Below are positions 20,643-31,702 of a DNA stretch of 64,000 nt, in pieces. Below the pieces are notes generated by a model. It did no database searches and was not told the DNA's origin. It worked only from the letters and a program-made list of their open reading frames with translations. Each line of letters opens with the position of its first letter. The stretch's first letter is position 1. Origin of the DNA: Toxonevra muliebris. Lineage: Eukaryota > Arthropoda > Insecta > Diptera > Pallopteridae. The translations under genes and the position numbers were made by a program. Location of the stretch: assembly GCA_963691655.1 (NCBI GenBank), contig OY829326.1:77803235-77867234 (forward strand), given 5' to 3'.

Positions 20643-21593
20643 ATCTGCATCAGCGATGCCAACTTGCGGGGAATTTCCCGATTTGCGGGGAATTTTACTT
20701 AGTGCGGGGAATCGGGGAATGAGCTGTTTTTTGCGGGGAATTTGAAACCGTTCAGCTTTTAATATTAAAATACCTCAAACAGTTTGTAGAATATTTTTTG
20801 CCAAATTTTATATTCCTAAATACAATTCTGGCACATTCGAAACCAACACCATAAAAACATTGCTTCATGCAACACTGTTTACATTTAGTATTCAGACAGT
20901 CCAACGCGATAGCGCAGTGCTTCGGTTTCTCTTTCAACCGTTTAGAAAGGCTTAGCTGTGCCTTTGTTCAGCACCTTCTAATTAACAACTGTTAGTCCTT
21001 GGTGACTGTAAATTATGGTCAGCTATTATAAAGAAGAAGAAGTATATTTTATGTGTTAAAAACCGATAGTCAAAACTTTAAACCAGTTTTTCTCAAAACA
21101 AGGTTTTTGCCATTGGCGTGCACTATAACTGAAATTTAAATATGTTCTTCTGCATTACAATGGCCCCAGGATGGTTAATTTTTTCCTCAATTTGGAACTT
21201 TGTTTTTACGAAAAAAGTCCAATTTTTGAAAAAACTAAATTTTTGCGGTCTGCCATTTTTTGAATTGTCGGTCAAACAAAATAATCTTAGTATGTCCTGA
21301 GAGTACAGTTCCAGTGAGCTGCAATCACTCACGCCATTGCGTTTGACGATTTTCAAAACGTCTTCCATGAAGCTGCAAAAAACCCTTTACTTAATTTTTT
21401 TTTTTAATTATTACACAATTTTTTCTTGTACTTGTGAAGCCTTTAGATAGATGTCAGAAAAAATTTTTTTATTAAATTATCAATCCAAGAAAAATTGATA
21501 AAAAAAATTTTAACCAAAAAAGTGCAGGGCACCTTAAAATAACTCTGACCGAGAGTAACTCTAAGCCTATGAGTTGGCATCCCTGATCTGCAT
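20643..21593. mobile_element. 935-bp non-autonomous hAT element with perfect 8-bp target duplication
   Basis: The element spans 20651-21585. The ends are CAGCGATGCCAAC and the inverted CAGGGATGCCAAC (12 of 13 match), of the CAGNG form usual for hAT. ATCTGCAT occurs on both sides (20643-20650 and 21586-21593). Copy B of the host repeat has a single AATTATCTGCAT at the equivalent place. The interior has ATTCCCCGA / TGCGGGGAAT boxes near the left end (five copies in 20660-20750). No transposase frame is present. Confidence 0.92.
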
Positions 21594-22107
21594 ACACATC
21601 CCAGTTGCACAAACAAGGAGTACTCCTCAAACGATTAATGATTTCATTACTCCAAAAGGAGGGATAAACGAGCAACTCCAATACAGTAACAAAATATTTG
21701 AATTTCACTAACACAATTTCATAATTTTATATGGTCTATTTTTAGAAATAATGATAAACAAAGACAGCCTGATTAAATAGTTAAAATTTGTATATCTTAC
21801 TCTCTCTTGCGCAGTTAACCCTTTACGGTATGTAGGGTAAAAACTGCCCCGCATATCTTTTTATGCATAGTGTGATATATTTTAACCCACCTCGAAAAGT
21901 TGAAATTACTTAATAGTCACACAGTTTAATATTTTAATTACAGTTTCTCATTCTACTGATAATGATATAATCCAAAAAAAATTCTGTGCAACTGGTGTTT
22001 TTATTTTCTTTAAAATCGTGTGCATCAAAGAATTAAAAATCAGTAACTAATACTAGAATCATTGCAAGAGTAAAAGAAACAAAATTCAATAACAACAAAT
22101 TCGTTTG

Positions 22108-22370
22108 TGTGGCTCAGTTGGTAAGCGTGTCGTCCAATATTCGCGATACGAATTTTTCGGCCACAGGTTCGAGCCTGGAAAAAGGCAATTCAATAAAATA
22201 ATAAAATTATAAAACGATAATAGTAAATAATAAAAAAAATAAAAAATAATGAACAAAAATTGAATATAACATCAAAATAAAAAAAAATGTTGTGGGATTT
22301 GAACCTTGGCACACATAAGTGCTTACTGGCGGTTTAGACAACTAGTCTATGGTGTCATGAATTTTTGTAA
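22108..22370. repeat. Two facing tRNA-like units (SINE heads)
   Basis: Plus strand: GTGGCTCAGTTGGTAAGCG (box A) and ACAGGTTCGAGCCTGG (box B) at 22113-22178. Minus strand: TAGACTAGTTGTC and CAAGGTTCAAATCCCAC at 22355-22290. They converge on an A-rich 100-bp middle. Spacing between boxes is longer than in a normal tRNA and no acceptor stem was seen. Confidence 0.45.
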
Positions 22371-22984
22371 TGAACTATTTCGGAGTTTTGTTTTTCTTTG
22401 AGATGCAAGTGATCTCATGCTCTTAATCGTGTCCTCCTTTATTGCTCCTTTTGGAGGCTAAAACGAGTACTCCATGCCCTAAGACATGCAATGTTAAAAA
22501 GGAGTACAAAATACAAGAGCTCTGGAGCAATAGGGAGTAATCGATTGCTCGCTTTGGAGCGCTCAATGATTACTCCTACGATCATCCAAAGTTCAACTGA
22601 GATATAACAAAACAAACACCAACGAGTAGTTTGGTTCTCTTTTGATATTTGTTTTTTTCATAAAGAGATTTCTTGAAGAAAAAAAATAGTCACAGTTACT
22701 GGGGCCTTACCGACTTTATTATTTAATTGATCGATTCACTGCTATAAGCAATGAGAGTGTATGAATAAGTAATAATCGATGCTAACGTAATTTTCGAATT
22801 TACCAATTATTAAAATTACTTTGCAGTTACTTATATGGTTAACCTATAATGGATCGGGCAAAAAAAGTATGGGAACCGCTGCGCGTGTGTTCGTACTGTA
22901 TTTTCATGTGGCAAGGTTGGATGATAGTACCTGAAATTTTTGAGGACTAAATTTTGCAACCCTAAGCATTTCCAATTGAAACTG

Positions 22985-23263
22985 TTTTATATCAATTGTG
23001 TAAAGTAGGCAACACTGTTTCGCTTCACATCGTCGTTGGCAATCGGGCGTGTGTGTTTTTAGTTTTTCGCATTTATTTTCTACGCGAATAATTATAAAAT
23101 TATTTGATATTTTTGTAAAAAATCAGAGCTATTACCAAGCGGGAATATCTAACATTGTTGGAAAGAAATTCATCTTCTATTAGTGGAGTGAAAATAAACA
23201 ATCCAGTGTTTGTGTGTGTTCTTCGTTACTCTCTCCGTTCGTCCCTCTTCATTAACGGCATAG
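22985..23263 (+). promoter_or_regulatory. Possible distal leader exon with splice donor
   Basis: This is a non-repetitive, higher-GC patch in AT-rich surroundings. It ends at a good donor (TAG then GTATTT at 23264). The composition resembles a fly 5' UTR (CATCGTCGTTGGC, TTCGTTACTCTCTCCGTTCG). It could be an upstream promoter of Syndapin 8.4 kb away or belong to another gene. No coding potential was found. Confidence 0.22.
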
Positions 23264-24366
23264 GTATTTTTCATTGCATTCTTTTTGAGGTGAAACTTGT
23301 GTGAAAACGAAATTCCATTAACAGAGTTGTTGTTGTCGTCGTGGTCGGGTCCAGTTTTGTGTAACGTTGCTGCCTGCGCCTCTGTATTCATCTACTATTA
23401 ATTTATATTTTGGTATTGTCTAGTCGTATCTCTAAAAATACATATATTCCTCACCTTGGCTTCCCCTCTGCGATGGTAGTGGTCATTCAACATTTTTGAC
23501 GTTTTTCCATAATGTCATTTTTTATAACAGGGAAATAAATGTGTTACCCGTGCGCAATTAACTTGATTGCATCAATTCAATTCAGTTTACTACGAATTAC
23601 TTGCAAAACCAAACAAAAAAGTACGTGCAATATTAATTGCCATTAATATTGTATAATTTTAAAGTAGTAGGCCCTGTTGACAGGTTCTCTAATTGTTGTT
23701 GTTGATCCTATGTTCCCCGAAAGTATAATCGTCCGTAATGCCGCGATAATAAGCTCGTGTGTTGACACACGCCATACCTTGTTCTGGTCCATTGCTAGAC
23801 TCACTTCAATGGACTTTCTTTAGTCTGGAGAATGCAAGTCTGCAAGTAGCATGACACTTGTAGAAGATAAATTATTTTCCTTATCATATGACTATTAGCT
23901 GTTGCCGTGTCTGAAATATCAAATTCAGATATTTTTTGATAAATAATGATCGAAACACCAAATGCAAATATGTAATCAAAGTTTGAAGGTGGTTGACAAT
24001 TTGATTTTCTTGAGTTTTTGACATGATTTGGCGTAGGTGGTTTCAAGCCACCACACTGATGAGTTTAAAGCTTTCACCACCATACGCTCCGTACGGCAAG
24101 GCCCTGATATGATATTGCATGCACGTGAAGCTGACAAATTCAAATTCTGAATCCATTAAAACAGTAATGATGTATGTACATATTTCTTTTATCGCGAATG
24201 GACGATATTTATCTTAGTGGCAAAAGAAACTCGAGTCTCCGTTCGTCTGTTTTGCAGTCAACATGCTAGTATTGTATAACTGTCAAATAAAGTATTTCCT
24301 CTTTTTGACACATCGTATATATATATAATTGATAAAAAACCGCAAAGCTTTGTCTACTTATAAAAA
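23264..24366. other. No recognisable gene
   Basis: Mixed-composition unique-looking sequence with GTTGTTGTCGTCGTGG at 23324-23343. No supported ORF. Confidence 0.45.
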
Positions 24367-24620
24367 TTATTTTGTAGAGGTTAGTGTGCTGGAGTGCAAC
24401 GCAGAGGTCCTCGGATCAAACCTCAACACGCTCATAAATTGAAAATACAAATTTTTTACACGGCTCCGGCCCAGCTCTTGGCTGGAAATGGCAAACCTCC
24501 AAGAGTAAAAATTGCTTATAAAAAGCTTTTCACTTCGCCGTCCTGATTCGGTATAAAATTCTAGGTCCTTCCATACGTGAATAAATATAACCCACACAAT
24601 ATAAATGTTAGTTATCGATT
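24367..24620 (+). repeat. tRNA-derived SINE
   Basis: The tRNA-like head (GAGGTTAGTGTGCTGGAGTG, CGGATCAAACC) is followed by a body with TTTTTTACACGGC, CAGCTCTTGGCTGGAAATGG and ACCTCCAAGAGTAAAAATTG. The same body occurs inverted at 63225-63345 with its own diverged tRNA-like head, so it is a repeat family. The style is one I associate with tephritid genomes. Confidence 0.6.
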
Positions 24621-24819
24621 CTTCTGTCACTTCTTACCTAATCCAACATTCATAATAAGTTAATTAGTGTCATTTGGCACAAATAAATAAATCTCTGATT
24701 TCTAAAATTAAAAACTGACTTGGGCCACTTTTTTTATTCAGGCTTCATTTCTTCACAGGTAAAAATATTTCTTCTGAGTAGACGTATAATGTAATTTCCC
24801 ACATGGTTTAATTTTTTCC

Positions 24820-25840
24820 AACATTGGTCTTTTCACGTACTTTTTGGTCAAAGTTTTATAAACTGAGAGTAAACGACAAATATTCTCTGTGAGACAAAAA
24901 TGCAAAAAGTACGGAAACGTAAAAAAAAACACTTTTCCTGCACGAACAAAACGTCAAATTGTAACAGTTTGGGTGTGTGTGAAACGGTAACTTTTTAGGG
25001 TTTGTAAAACGGTAACTTTTTACTCAGAAAAGAAAATTTTGACAGTTCGAATGAAAATATTGACACTATTGAGGTGGATATGAACTGCCAAAATCTTCAC
25101 TAGCTCAAGGGCTACTGTAAATTTTGACAATTCAGGATGAAATGTTTTGAACAACAAAATAAGCATTTTGTATGTTAGCATACACAGTTGCATTTTACTA
25201 AAAATTTCAAAAATAATTATATTGCAAATTCAAAGAAAAAATTCAAATTATAATAACTAATGCATATAAACAAATATTAAATATAGAAAAAAGGATAGCT
25301 ATGGACAGGAAAAATGTGGATTCCAACAAAACCTGGATGTAAATGAACTAATTAAATTTTTGTTATATTTTTTTCAATCATATGTTTGTATTTAGTTAAT
25401 ATTTTTCTACTTGGGTGATTATCGCAATTGATAAAGCAAAATAATATTTCTCATTGCAATAATAATAATATGAAAATAGCCACAATTCAAATATTTTTAT
25501 TCTCAAAATTCACATATGTAGTTTATTTGTTTCAACTCGAAATTTAAAAATTTTCTCTGTCAAAGTTTGATCTCCATTTCACATAGCCAAATTAAAAATT
25601 TTTCTCACCATAGGAAATTTTTTTTCACCACTATTTTCATCGAGTAAAAAGTTACCGTTTCACACGTGTGAAAATTAATTAAAAAAAAGTGTTTGTTAAA
25701 TCTTACAATAAAATAAATAAGTAATCGAAAAATTATTCATCAATTGTTCGCTTGATGTCTTCTGTAGAATCTTCTGGTTCACAATCACGAATTGCATTAT
25801 TCAGATATAGCAGAAGCTCCTATAGCATCAGAATTTGAAC
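24820..25840 (+). mobile_element. Element X, copy 2, split by a MITE
   Basis: 24835-24965 and 25690-25835 together match the reverse complement of 1590-1885. The extra 24976-25670 block between them is a separate insertion. The unit probably extends towards 26030 (CCCGAAGAAAAAGTACTCTC), but its terminus is unclear. Confidence 0.6.
24976..25670. mobile_element. About 695-bp MITE with GTGTGAAACGGTAACTTTTTA ends
   Basis: The left side carries GTGTGAAACGGTAACTTTTT twice in tandem (the second copy diverged: GTAAAACGGTAACTTTTTAC). The right end, inverted, reads GTGTGAAACGGTAACTTTTT followed by ACTC. It interrupts element X. The interior is AT-rich and non-coding. Confidence 0.7.
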
Positions 25841-26577
25841 TCTTTATTTATAATTTCAAAATATTTAATTTATTTTCATAACAGTTTAAAAACACTTTTA
25901 ATATTTTTACCCGAAGAAAAAGTACTCTCTCATCTCCGCTCTCATTTGCAAGGATTTCGAGTACACGAACGCCTTTTGGGATGTTTGTATGAACGCGTTC
26001 ATCCGCGTTGTAGTACGGGAACAGAGCGATTTTTTTTTTTCTCTTTCAAGTCACTATAGTTGTGAGTTTTTTTGCTTTTTAGAAACGGGACCATTACCAA
26101 GTATAAAAGTCCTTTCTACTTAGGGATGCAACATCGTTTTAAAGAACTTCGATGATTCTTAACTTGGAAACAAAATGAGAATGCCATATCGGACGCGGTT
26201 AGCTTAGTTTACTCATATGTTTACATAATATGGCGATAAAGAGCATAACCACAAATTCTTTTTCTGAAATCCTAATTTATTTCTATTGTCTTTTTTGTCA
26301 CACTAACGATTGCCTTTTAAATGTTCAGATTATTGTTATAAAAAAGAAATGCAATAAAATATTATAATGTGTAATCAATAAAAAATTTGTATTTATATAT
26401 TTTTTATTCTAAGTCGTAATAGCTATATTCTGTCAACAAAGGGTATACCGATATCTTATAGATATAATAGTCAAAGTTTTATAGAACAAAGTGTAAATTT
26501 CGAATACCTCTCCCGAAAATCGCTTTAAAAAATTGCTCAAGCTCATCAATATATGCATATGCTAATGCAATCAGATC
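25841..26577. other. No gene; 3' flank of the CENP-B-like ORF
   Basis: On the minus strand AATAAA occurs near 26280 and 26355, possible poly(A) signals for the ORF ending at 26578. No terminal inverted repeat was identified. Confidence 0.4.
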
Positions 26578-27480
26578 CTAAAAATGTATATCAAATTCTA
26601 GTTTGTTGTCTATATCGCTATCATCATTCGAAGAAATGGAGGCATAGTGTTTAATTTGTTCCGGAGAATTTTTTTTTAAATACGAAGATCTTGGAGTTTC
26701 CACTTTAAAAGTTGGTTTAAAGAAAGTTTCCATTTGTTTATGTGATAATATTAAATTTTTCCGTAAATACATTTCCTTGTAATAGCTCACACTATTATGA
26801 ACTGCAACCCTTGTTGATTCAGATCTGACTTTATCGTTGTCATATTGCTGAAAGATATTAACAGCTTTGTCTATATAAACAAATGCTTCTGATAATTTTT
26901 GCAAAGGAAACTGTAGGTCCTCCGTTCCATCCCCATCGATAATTATTTGCTTAAATTTTTGTGGCAACTCTTTGGCAGCTTCCGTATTAACATCCGCGGA
27001 TGCACCAGTAATTTTTAAGACATTCAGTTGTGCTCTCTTTTTAAATTTTTCAAGCCATCCATAACTAGCGTTAAAACTGACGCTGCTATCTTCATTATCC
27101 CTTTCTTTAAGAGCACTAAATAAACTCATTGCCTTTTTCTGTATAATTTGTGAAGTTACAGAAATATTTTTATCATTTAAATCTTTAATCCATAAAGTTA
27201 AAGCCTTTTCCATTTTTTCTAATAAAATTGGCCTTGACTTTGTAGTGGTTTGGAGAGATCTTAGTGTTCCTGCGGCTGCACTTGAACGTATTTTACCACA
27301 ATTTTTCACAATAGTTCTAATAGTGGTTGGGGGCAGGTCCATTGAGCTCGCAATATTAACTGCTCTTTCTCCCTTTTCAAAACGTTGTATAATTTCTAGT
27401 TTCGTTTTCAGCGATATGGCATGTCTCACTCTTTTGAAACGACATCCCACAACGTCCATACTCTCACACTTTGCAGCCAT
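26578..27480 (-). CDS. CENP-B/Tigger-type DNA-binding protein lacking the DDE domain
   Basis: An intact 300-residue frame. Residues about 19-70 (RHAISLKTKLEIIQRFEKGE) are a CENP-B N-terminal/Pipsqueak-type helix-turn-helix. About 85-180 (LLEKMEKALTLWIKDLNDKN, SYGWLEKFKKRAQLNVLKIT) are the second, Tc5/CENP-B-type helix-turn-helix. In pogo/Tigger transposases the DDE catalytic domain follows (VDETGLFWK motif). Here it is absent, and residues 184-250 go straight into the tail helices (EAFVYIDKAVNIFQQYDNDK, SYYKEMYLRKN). MxxFFKP at 261-267 resembles the degenerate PCNA-binding box at the end of pogo-type transposases. The tail is acidic. The deletion is in frame, so the product could bind element ends or another target without cutting. 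It may be a non-autonomous element ORF or a domesticated gene. The start MAAKCESMDVV has Met8 as an alternative. Confidence 0.78.
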   Translation of the reverse strand: MAAKCESMDVVGCRFKRVRHAISLKTKLEIIQRFEKGERAVNIASSMDLPPTTIRTIVKNCGKIRSSAAAGTLRSLQTTTKSRPILLEKMEKALTLWIKDLNDKNISVTSQIIQKKAMSLFSALKERDNEDSSVSFNASYGWLEKFKKRAQLNVLKITGASADVNTEAAKELPQKFKQIIIDGDGTEDLQFPLQKLSEAFVYIDKAVNIFQQYDNDKVRSESTRVAVHNSVSYYKEMYLRKNLILSHKQMETFFKPTFKVETPRSSYLKKNSPEQIKHYASISSNDDSDIDNKLEFDIHF

Positions 27481-28373
27481 TAAAACTAAATTGTCGATAA
27501 TTTGATTACATTAGATTAATATGAATGTTAGCAAATGTTTATATTTATTTACCTTCAAAATAAAAATCGAAAATCAAAAAGATTTCTTGTGATCACAAAA
27601 TTTTTCACAATAAAAATAAATTAGCAATTGACAGCACAGAAAGAATGCAAACAGCATTTATGGTATTGTGCATAATAAAAATACAACGCAAATCGAAGTA
27701 GAACGTAAATAGAATTGTGCCGCACCACTGTTGCACAATTGCGTACCATTTAAAATACGTTTTTATTTTGCTAGTACTTTTCTTATTAAGCAGCGGTATT
27801 AGTAAGAAAAAATTTCAACTGCTCACTGCTGGTGTACACATTTGCTGGCTTTGTAAACACAACATAGCGTCGAACTGTGTTTTGGCATTTTTCTTGCACT
27901 TAGCATTTTCTGTTTGTGAAATTGAAAATCCTTTAAATAATATATGTATAATGTCTTTAACGTTAAAATACAAAGTGATTGTCAAAGTTTTTTGTGGAGA
28001 GAGAGGAAGAAAAAAAAACGATAGGTAATGCAAGATACTTATGTACGAAACAAATCTAAAATTCAGAAAACTGAAAAATATGTATTCTTTTACTATGAGG
28101 AATTCATATAAACTTAGTTCGCTTTAATTTTCGTATTTTCGATACCCGTTTTGTTTTCGAATTCGTAAATTTTTCTCTTTCTCTGTTACACATTCTTTAT
28201 TTACGAATTGATAGAGCACAAAACACCAGGGAACTGCTACACTCGATTAATTTGTTTTTGTATGTTTGCGGGAGCAATTTGCATAGACTCTTGCTGCAAT
28301 TATTGAAGTATGTATATATCATCTGCGTAAGTGGCAACTGTATAAATTACAGCAAAAAAAAAGAAAGAAGAAA
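27481..28373. other. No recognisable gene
   Basis: 5' flank of the CENP-B-like ORF on the minus strand. The 103-codon plus frame at 27717-28028 is hydrophobic and Cys-containing but has no start context or family resemblance. Confidence 0.4.
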
Positions 28374-28686
28374 AATGAAAGCATTAGCGGGGAGAACGGG
28401 AGGCGAGACGGTGGGAGTTTTTGGGATACCGATAGAAATACAATTTGATCGTTGGTCACAAATAAAAATTAATGGACGACAGAATATTATAAGCGCTTCT
28501 CCTCAGGAAATCCCTGATCCCCTAGTGAATGAAAGCATATACTATTATTATTTTTATATAGTTGAGACGACTCGAAAGGCAGGTACTGCAACCTGGAAAA
28601 TTTTTTGTACCAAAGCCTCGAATGAAGATAGAGAACGATCTGCTATCCTGATGAAGGCTAGAGCATCTTTGTGGAAGAGGATTTAA
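28374..28686 (+). CDS. Small unidentified ORF (103 residues), doubtful
   Basis: The frame opens at ATG 28374 (MKALAGRTGGETVGVFGIPI) after a purine-rich run and ends at TAA 28684-28686. G+C content is clearly higher than its flanks at the start, and charged and aromatic residues are mixed as in real proteins. No domain was recognised. It lies immediately upstream of the MITE relative at 28701, so it could be part of a repeat. Existence as a gene is uncertain. Confidence 0.2.
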
Positions 28687-28700
28687 TTTCGTTAAAAGTA

Positions 28701-29175
28701 TATATCGCTACCTTACTTTGCTAAAGCCCTAACATAAAATTTTTCGATATCGGGTTTTTGATGGAATATGATCAAAATTTATGTCAAAAAAGTGCTCAAA
28801 TCCGTTTAATTTAAAATGTATGTGTATGAGTTTTCTATGAAAAACTGGCGTAACTTGGTTTTTCTTTCCTTTGGCTTTATATTTTTTATATATTTTAGAA
28901 AAAGGTCCCAAAAAGTAAAAATCTTTTGACTTTACATTAAGTTAGCTCGTAAACTGCATGAAATCAGTGGTCAGAACTGGTGGTTTTTTAAGTGCTCAGA
29001 ACTTTCTACAACTTTTAAATGCAAATATCTCAAAAATCTAACCTGATAGCGAAAAACGGGCTGTAGATTTGAAATCAACGCCTAAAATTACAGTAAAAAC
29101 ATTTTTTGATAGCTCGGGTCCAAAACCATGTAAAATGTTTTTTGTTTCTCCTGTAAAATTTGATGAGACCTAGTA
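28701..29175. mobile_element. Longer relative of the CATATCGCTGCC MITE (partial)
   Basis: The left terminus TATATCGCTACCTTACTTTG plus CTAAAGCCCTAACA matches the 31921 MITE end with a few changes. TA precedes it. At 29140-29165 the sequence AAAATGTTTTTTGTTTCTCC matches, inverted, the MITE core. No clean right terminus was found, so this copy is truncated or diverged. Confidence 0.5.
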
Positions 29176-30649
29176 TCATGATGTTTTTTGATAAGGAAAA
29201 ATAAGGAACTGCGAAAATATAAAGAAGAAATGTCAGAAAGTTGTTAGCTGCAGTTTTGTTTTTGGGTCATGGCGTTTATTTTGCAAACATTCAATTATAT
29301 ACAATTTTTCAAAATGTAGGAGATGACTAACTTATATTTTTATATAATGCTCAAATCTAGAGTTAATAACGTTCCCCATATCGGGGTGATAACAGCGATT
29401 TCAAGGTATTTGTAAGCAAATTCTACTGTAGTTAATTACAAATAGTTTATTTTGTTATCAATATATAATCAACATACCACAACAAATATCTAATAATTCT
29501 ATTAAATTTTCTAATTAGAATTTATTGGTAAACAAGCATTAAGATTGGAAAAAAAATGCATTATACTACAACCACTTTTTAATATAGAGAAGATTTCTAC
29601 ACTCACCTTTCCAAATTTTCCCGCGTAAATTGGAATAACTCCTGAGTTTATTTACCTACGATTTTTACTAACCTTGTCAGTAATTCCATTGCTATTATAA
29701 TTGAGAGATTAGATTTGCCGCGCAAAATGAAGAATATTTTAAAACAAACTAAATTTAGAAAATTTCTATGAAGTTTTTTCTAAAAGAGATTTAGATATTA
29801 TGTGAGAAGTTTCAACCAATGACATTTTTGGTTCAAATTCGGCCTCAGATTTTGTGCTTTGAAAATTTGTTTTCATTTTGAGTAATGGTACCCCACAATA
29901 ATAAAAACAATTTTTCTTTCTTTTTTTTTATTTCTTTCCTAACGTATAGTACGTTTATATAGAATCAAAGTCAAGAGTTTTTGCATCTTTTCCAGATGTT
30001 GAACGGTAACTCTTTGAAAGCTCGTGATTTCCCATATGTTGTAATTGTTAAATCTCTTCAAAATCTAGCTGCGTTTAGTAATTTAAATTTTTAAGATTCG
30101 CGAATCGCCTAATTTTTAGGGCTGTCCTGTCTATTTGGTATTTATAGTTAGCGAATCAACATATTACATTCAGAATTTGGCAAATAGAAAATTTTTGTGT
30201 GAGAAAGGTTGCGAATTTGAATAATGACTTATTTATGCGTATACGAAATATTTTTATTAATAATAAGAATAAAAGTAACTTTTGAAGTTAATAAAATTAG
30301 GCTATCCAAATAATAACTTCTGGTGGTATTGCTTAATATGGTACAGTGGACAATTTTTAATTTAAATCACTGAAAGTATTAACTTTAAAATGCGAATAAA
30401 TTCTCTAAGCAGATTCAAATAGAGAAATATGGATTAAAAAACGAAAAAGATTTCGCAAATCCATCCGTCGTTCCAATTCGAATTTTATTGTAATTCAAAA
30501 TATCAATTTGTGCGTGTTTTTTTTCACTACCATCAAACAGAACAGGACTGATACCTTAAAATAGTGCATTTAATACATTAACTAAAAACGCTACTGAGCA
30601 ACCCAAATAATCTCATCGTTTAACATTTTTAGCGAATTTTTAATCTACT
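29176..30649. other. No recognisable gene
   Basis: AT-rich intergenic or 5' intronic sequence without long frames or obvious terminal repeats. Confidence 0.5.
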
Positions 30650-31315
30650 CGGTCTCCCTCTCCCTCTTTCTGTCACTAGCTATCACTGTGTTCACACTTT
30701 TTCAATTGAATTCTCTTTGCCGTTTAATAATAGTGCTAAAATACTATTTAAATTTAATGCGTTTTCAACGAAATAAAATCCAAAGATCAGAAATGTATAC
30801 GTACTATGTAGTTAGTAGTAGTGTATATCTGTCAGATACGAATTATCAAATGAAAATCGAAAAACAGAAACGGCAAACAACAAATGAAAACTAAATGAAG
30901 TAAAAAAGTAGCAACATAAGAGAAAAGTTAAAAATTGTAAAGAACAACAGCAACAACGACAAAAAAGAAGAAGAATTTTATCAGAGGCAGCAGAGAAATA
31001 ACGAAAAACAGCAACAACAAGAGAAGCATAGGAAAGAATTAACAGAATTCTCCGACGATTTTGTCGTCAGTGAGTTTTGACAGCGACAACAACAACGACG
31101 ATGAAATTGGAAATACGCAACGCCAAGAACGTTTTTTTTTAGTGCTATATTCAATAAAAAGCATCGCGACTATACTTTTGTATTGTTGTTTTTGTTGCTT
31201 TTTTATACTTTTATTTAAAAAAAAAAAATTAAATATTTTGTTCAATCATTTAAATTTCGTACTTTTACATATAAACAAAACTTGAAATTATTTTGTTCTA
31301 AAGGATATTACTTAT
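30650..31315 (+). promoter_or_regulatory. Candidate Syndapin 5' leader exon / promoter-proximal region
   Basis: The coding exon begins three bases before the ATG, so a non-coding leader exon is needed upstream. This segment has a pyrimidine-rich start (30651-30700), CAACAACAG/GCAACAACAA-type repeats at 30950-31030 typical of fly 5' UTRs, and two plausible donors: GTGAGT at 31070 and GTAAGT at 31316. Short upstream ORFs are present. No TATA or initiator could be assigned with confidence. This is inference from composition and splice signals. Confidence 0.4.
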
Positions 31316-31702
31316 GTAAGTGAAAGTAGATAATAAAACGAAAACTAAATATTTTTTTCTGCTTTTCGTTTTTGTGAGTGTGAGAAGAAAAGTGACATAG
31401 TGAAAAATTCACCGAAAGAAAAAATATCTTAAAGATACTCACAAACTTGTATTTATTTTAATTTTATAGATAGCGTATCTATACGATACGTGCTCACATA
31501 CAAACAAATACACGACCATACGAAAGTATGCGTCAGTCTCGCCCGTGTTCAATTCAATAAAAAATAAATTTTTAACCTTTATTTTTGGTTCATTACTAAT
31601 ATTTTATAAATATAAAGATACCTTAATCATTTTGTTGTTGTTGTAGTTTATTACTTAATAGTAAGCACTACTTTACATAAGTACGTTTGTTATTGCTTAT
31701 AG

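Larger units (their letters stand above)
20418..22716. repeat. Repeat family R, copy A, split by two insertions
   Basis: 20418-20650 and 22623-22716 match the uninterrupted copy B at 39965-40293. Between them lie the hAT element (20651-21585 plus its duplicated target) and about 1 kb of further inserted sequence (21594-22622). The latter includes GGAGTACTCC-type palindromes and two facing tRNA-like units. Confidence 0.7.

Noticed and set aside
22113..22180. Functional tRNA gene
   Set aside because: Box A and box B are present but spacing is too long and no acceptor or anticodon stem can be drawn.
23170..23391. 73-codon minus-strand frame over the candidate leader exon
   Set aside because: No domain; the plus-strand leader-like composition and donor explain the region better, though weakly.
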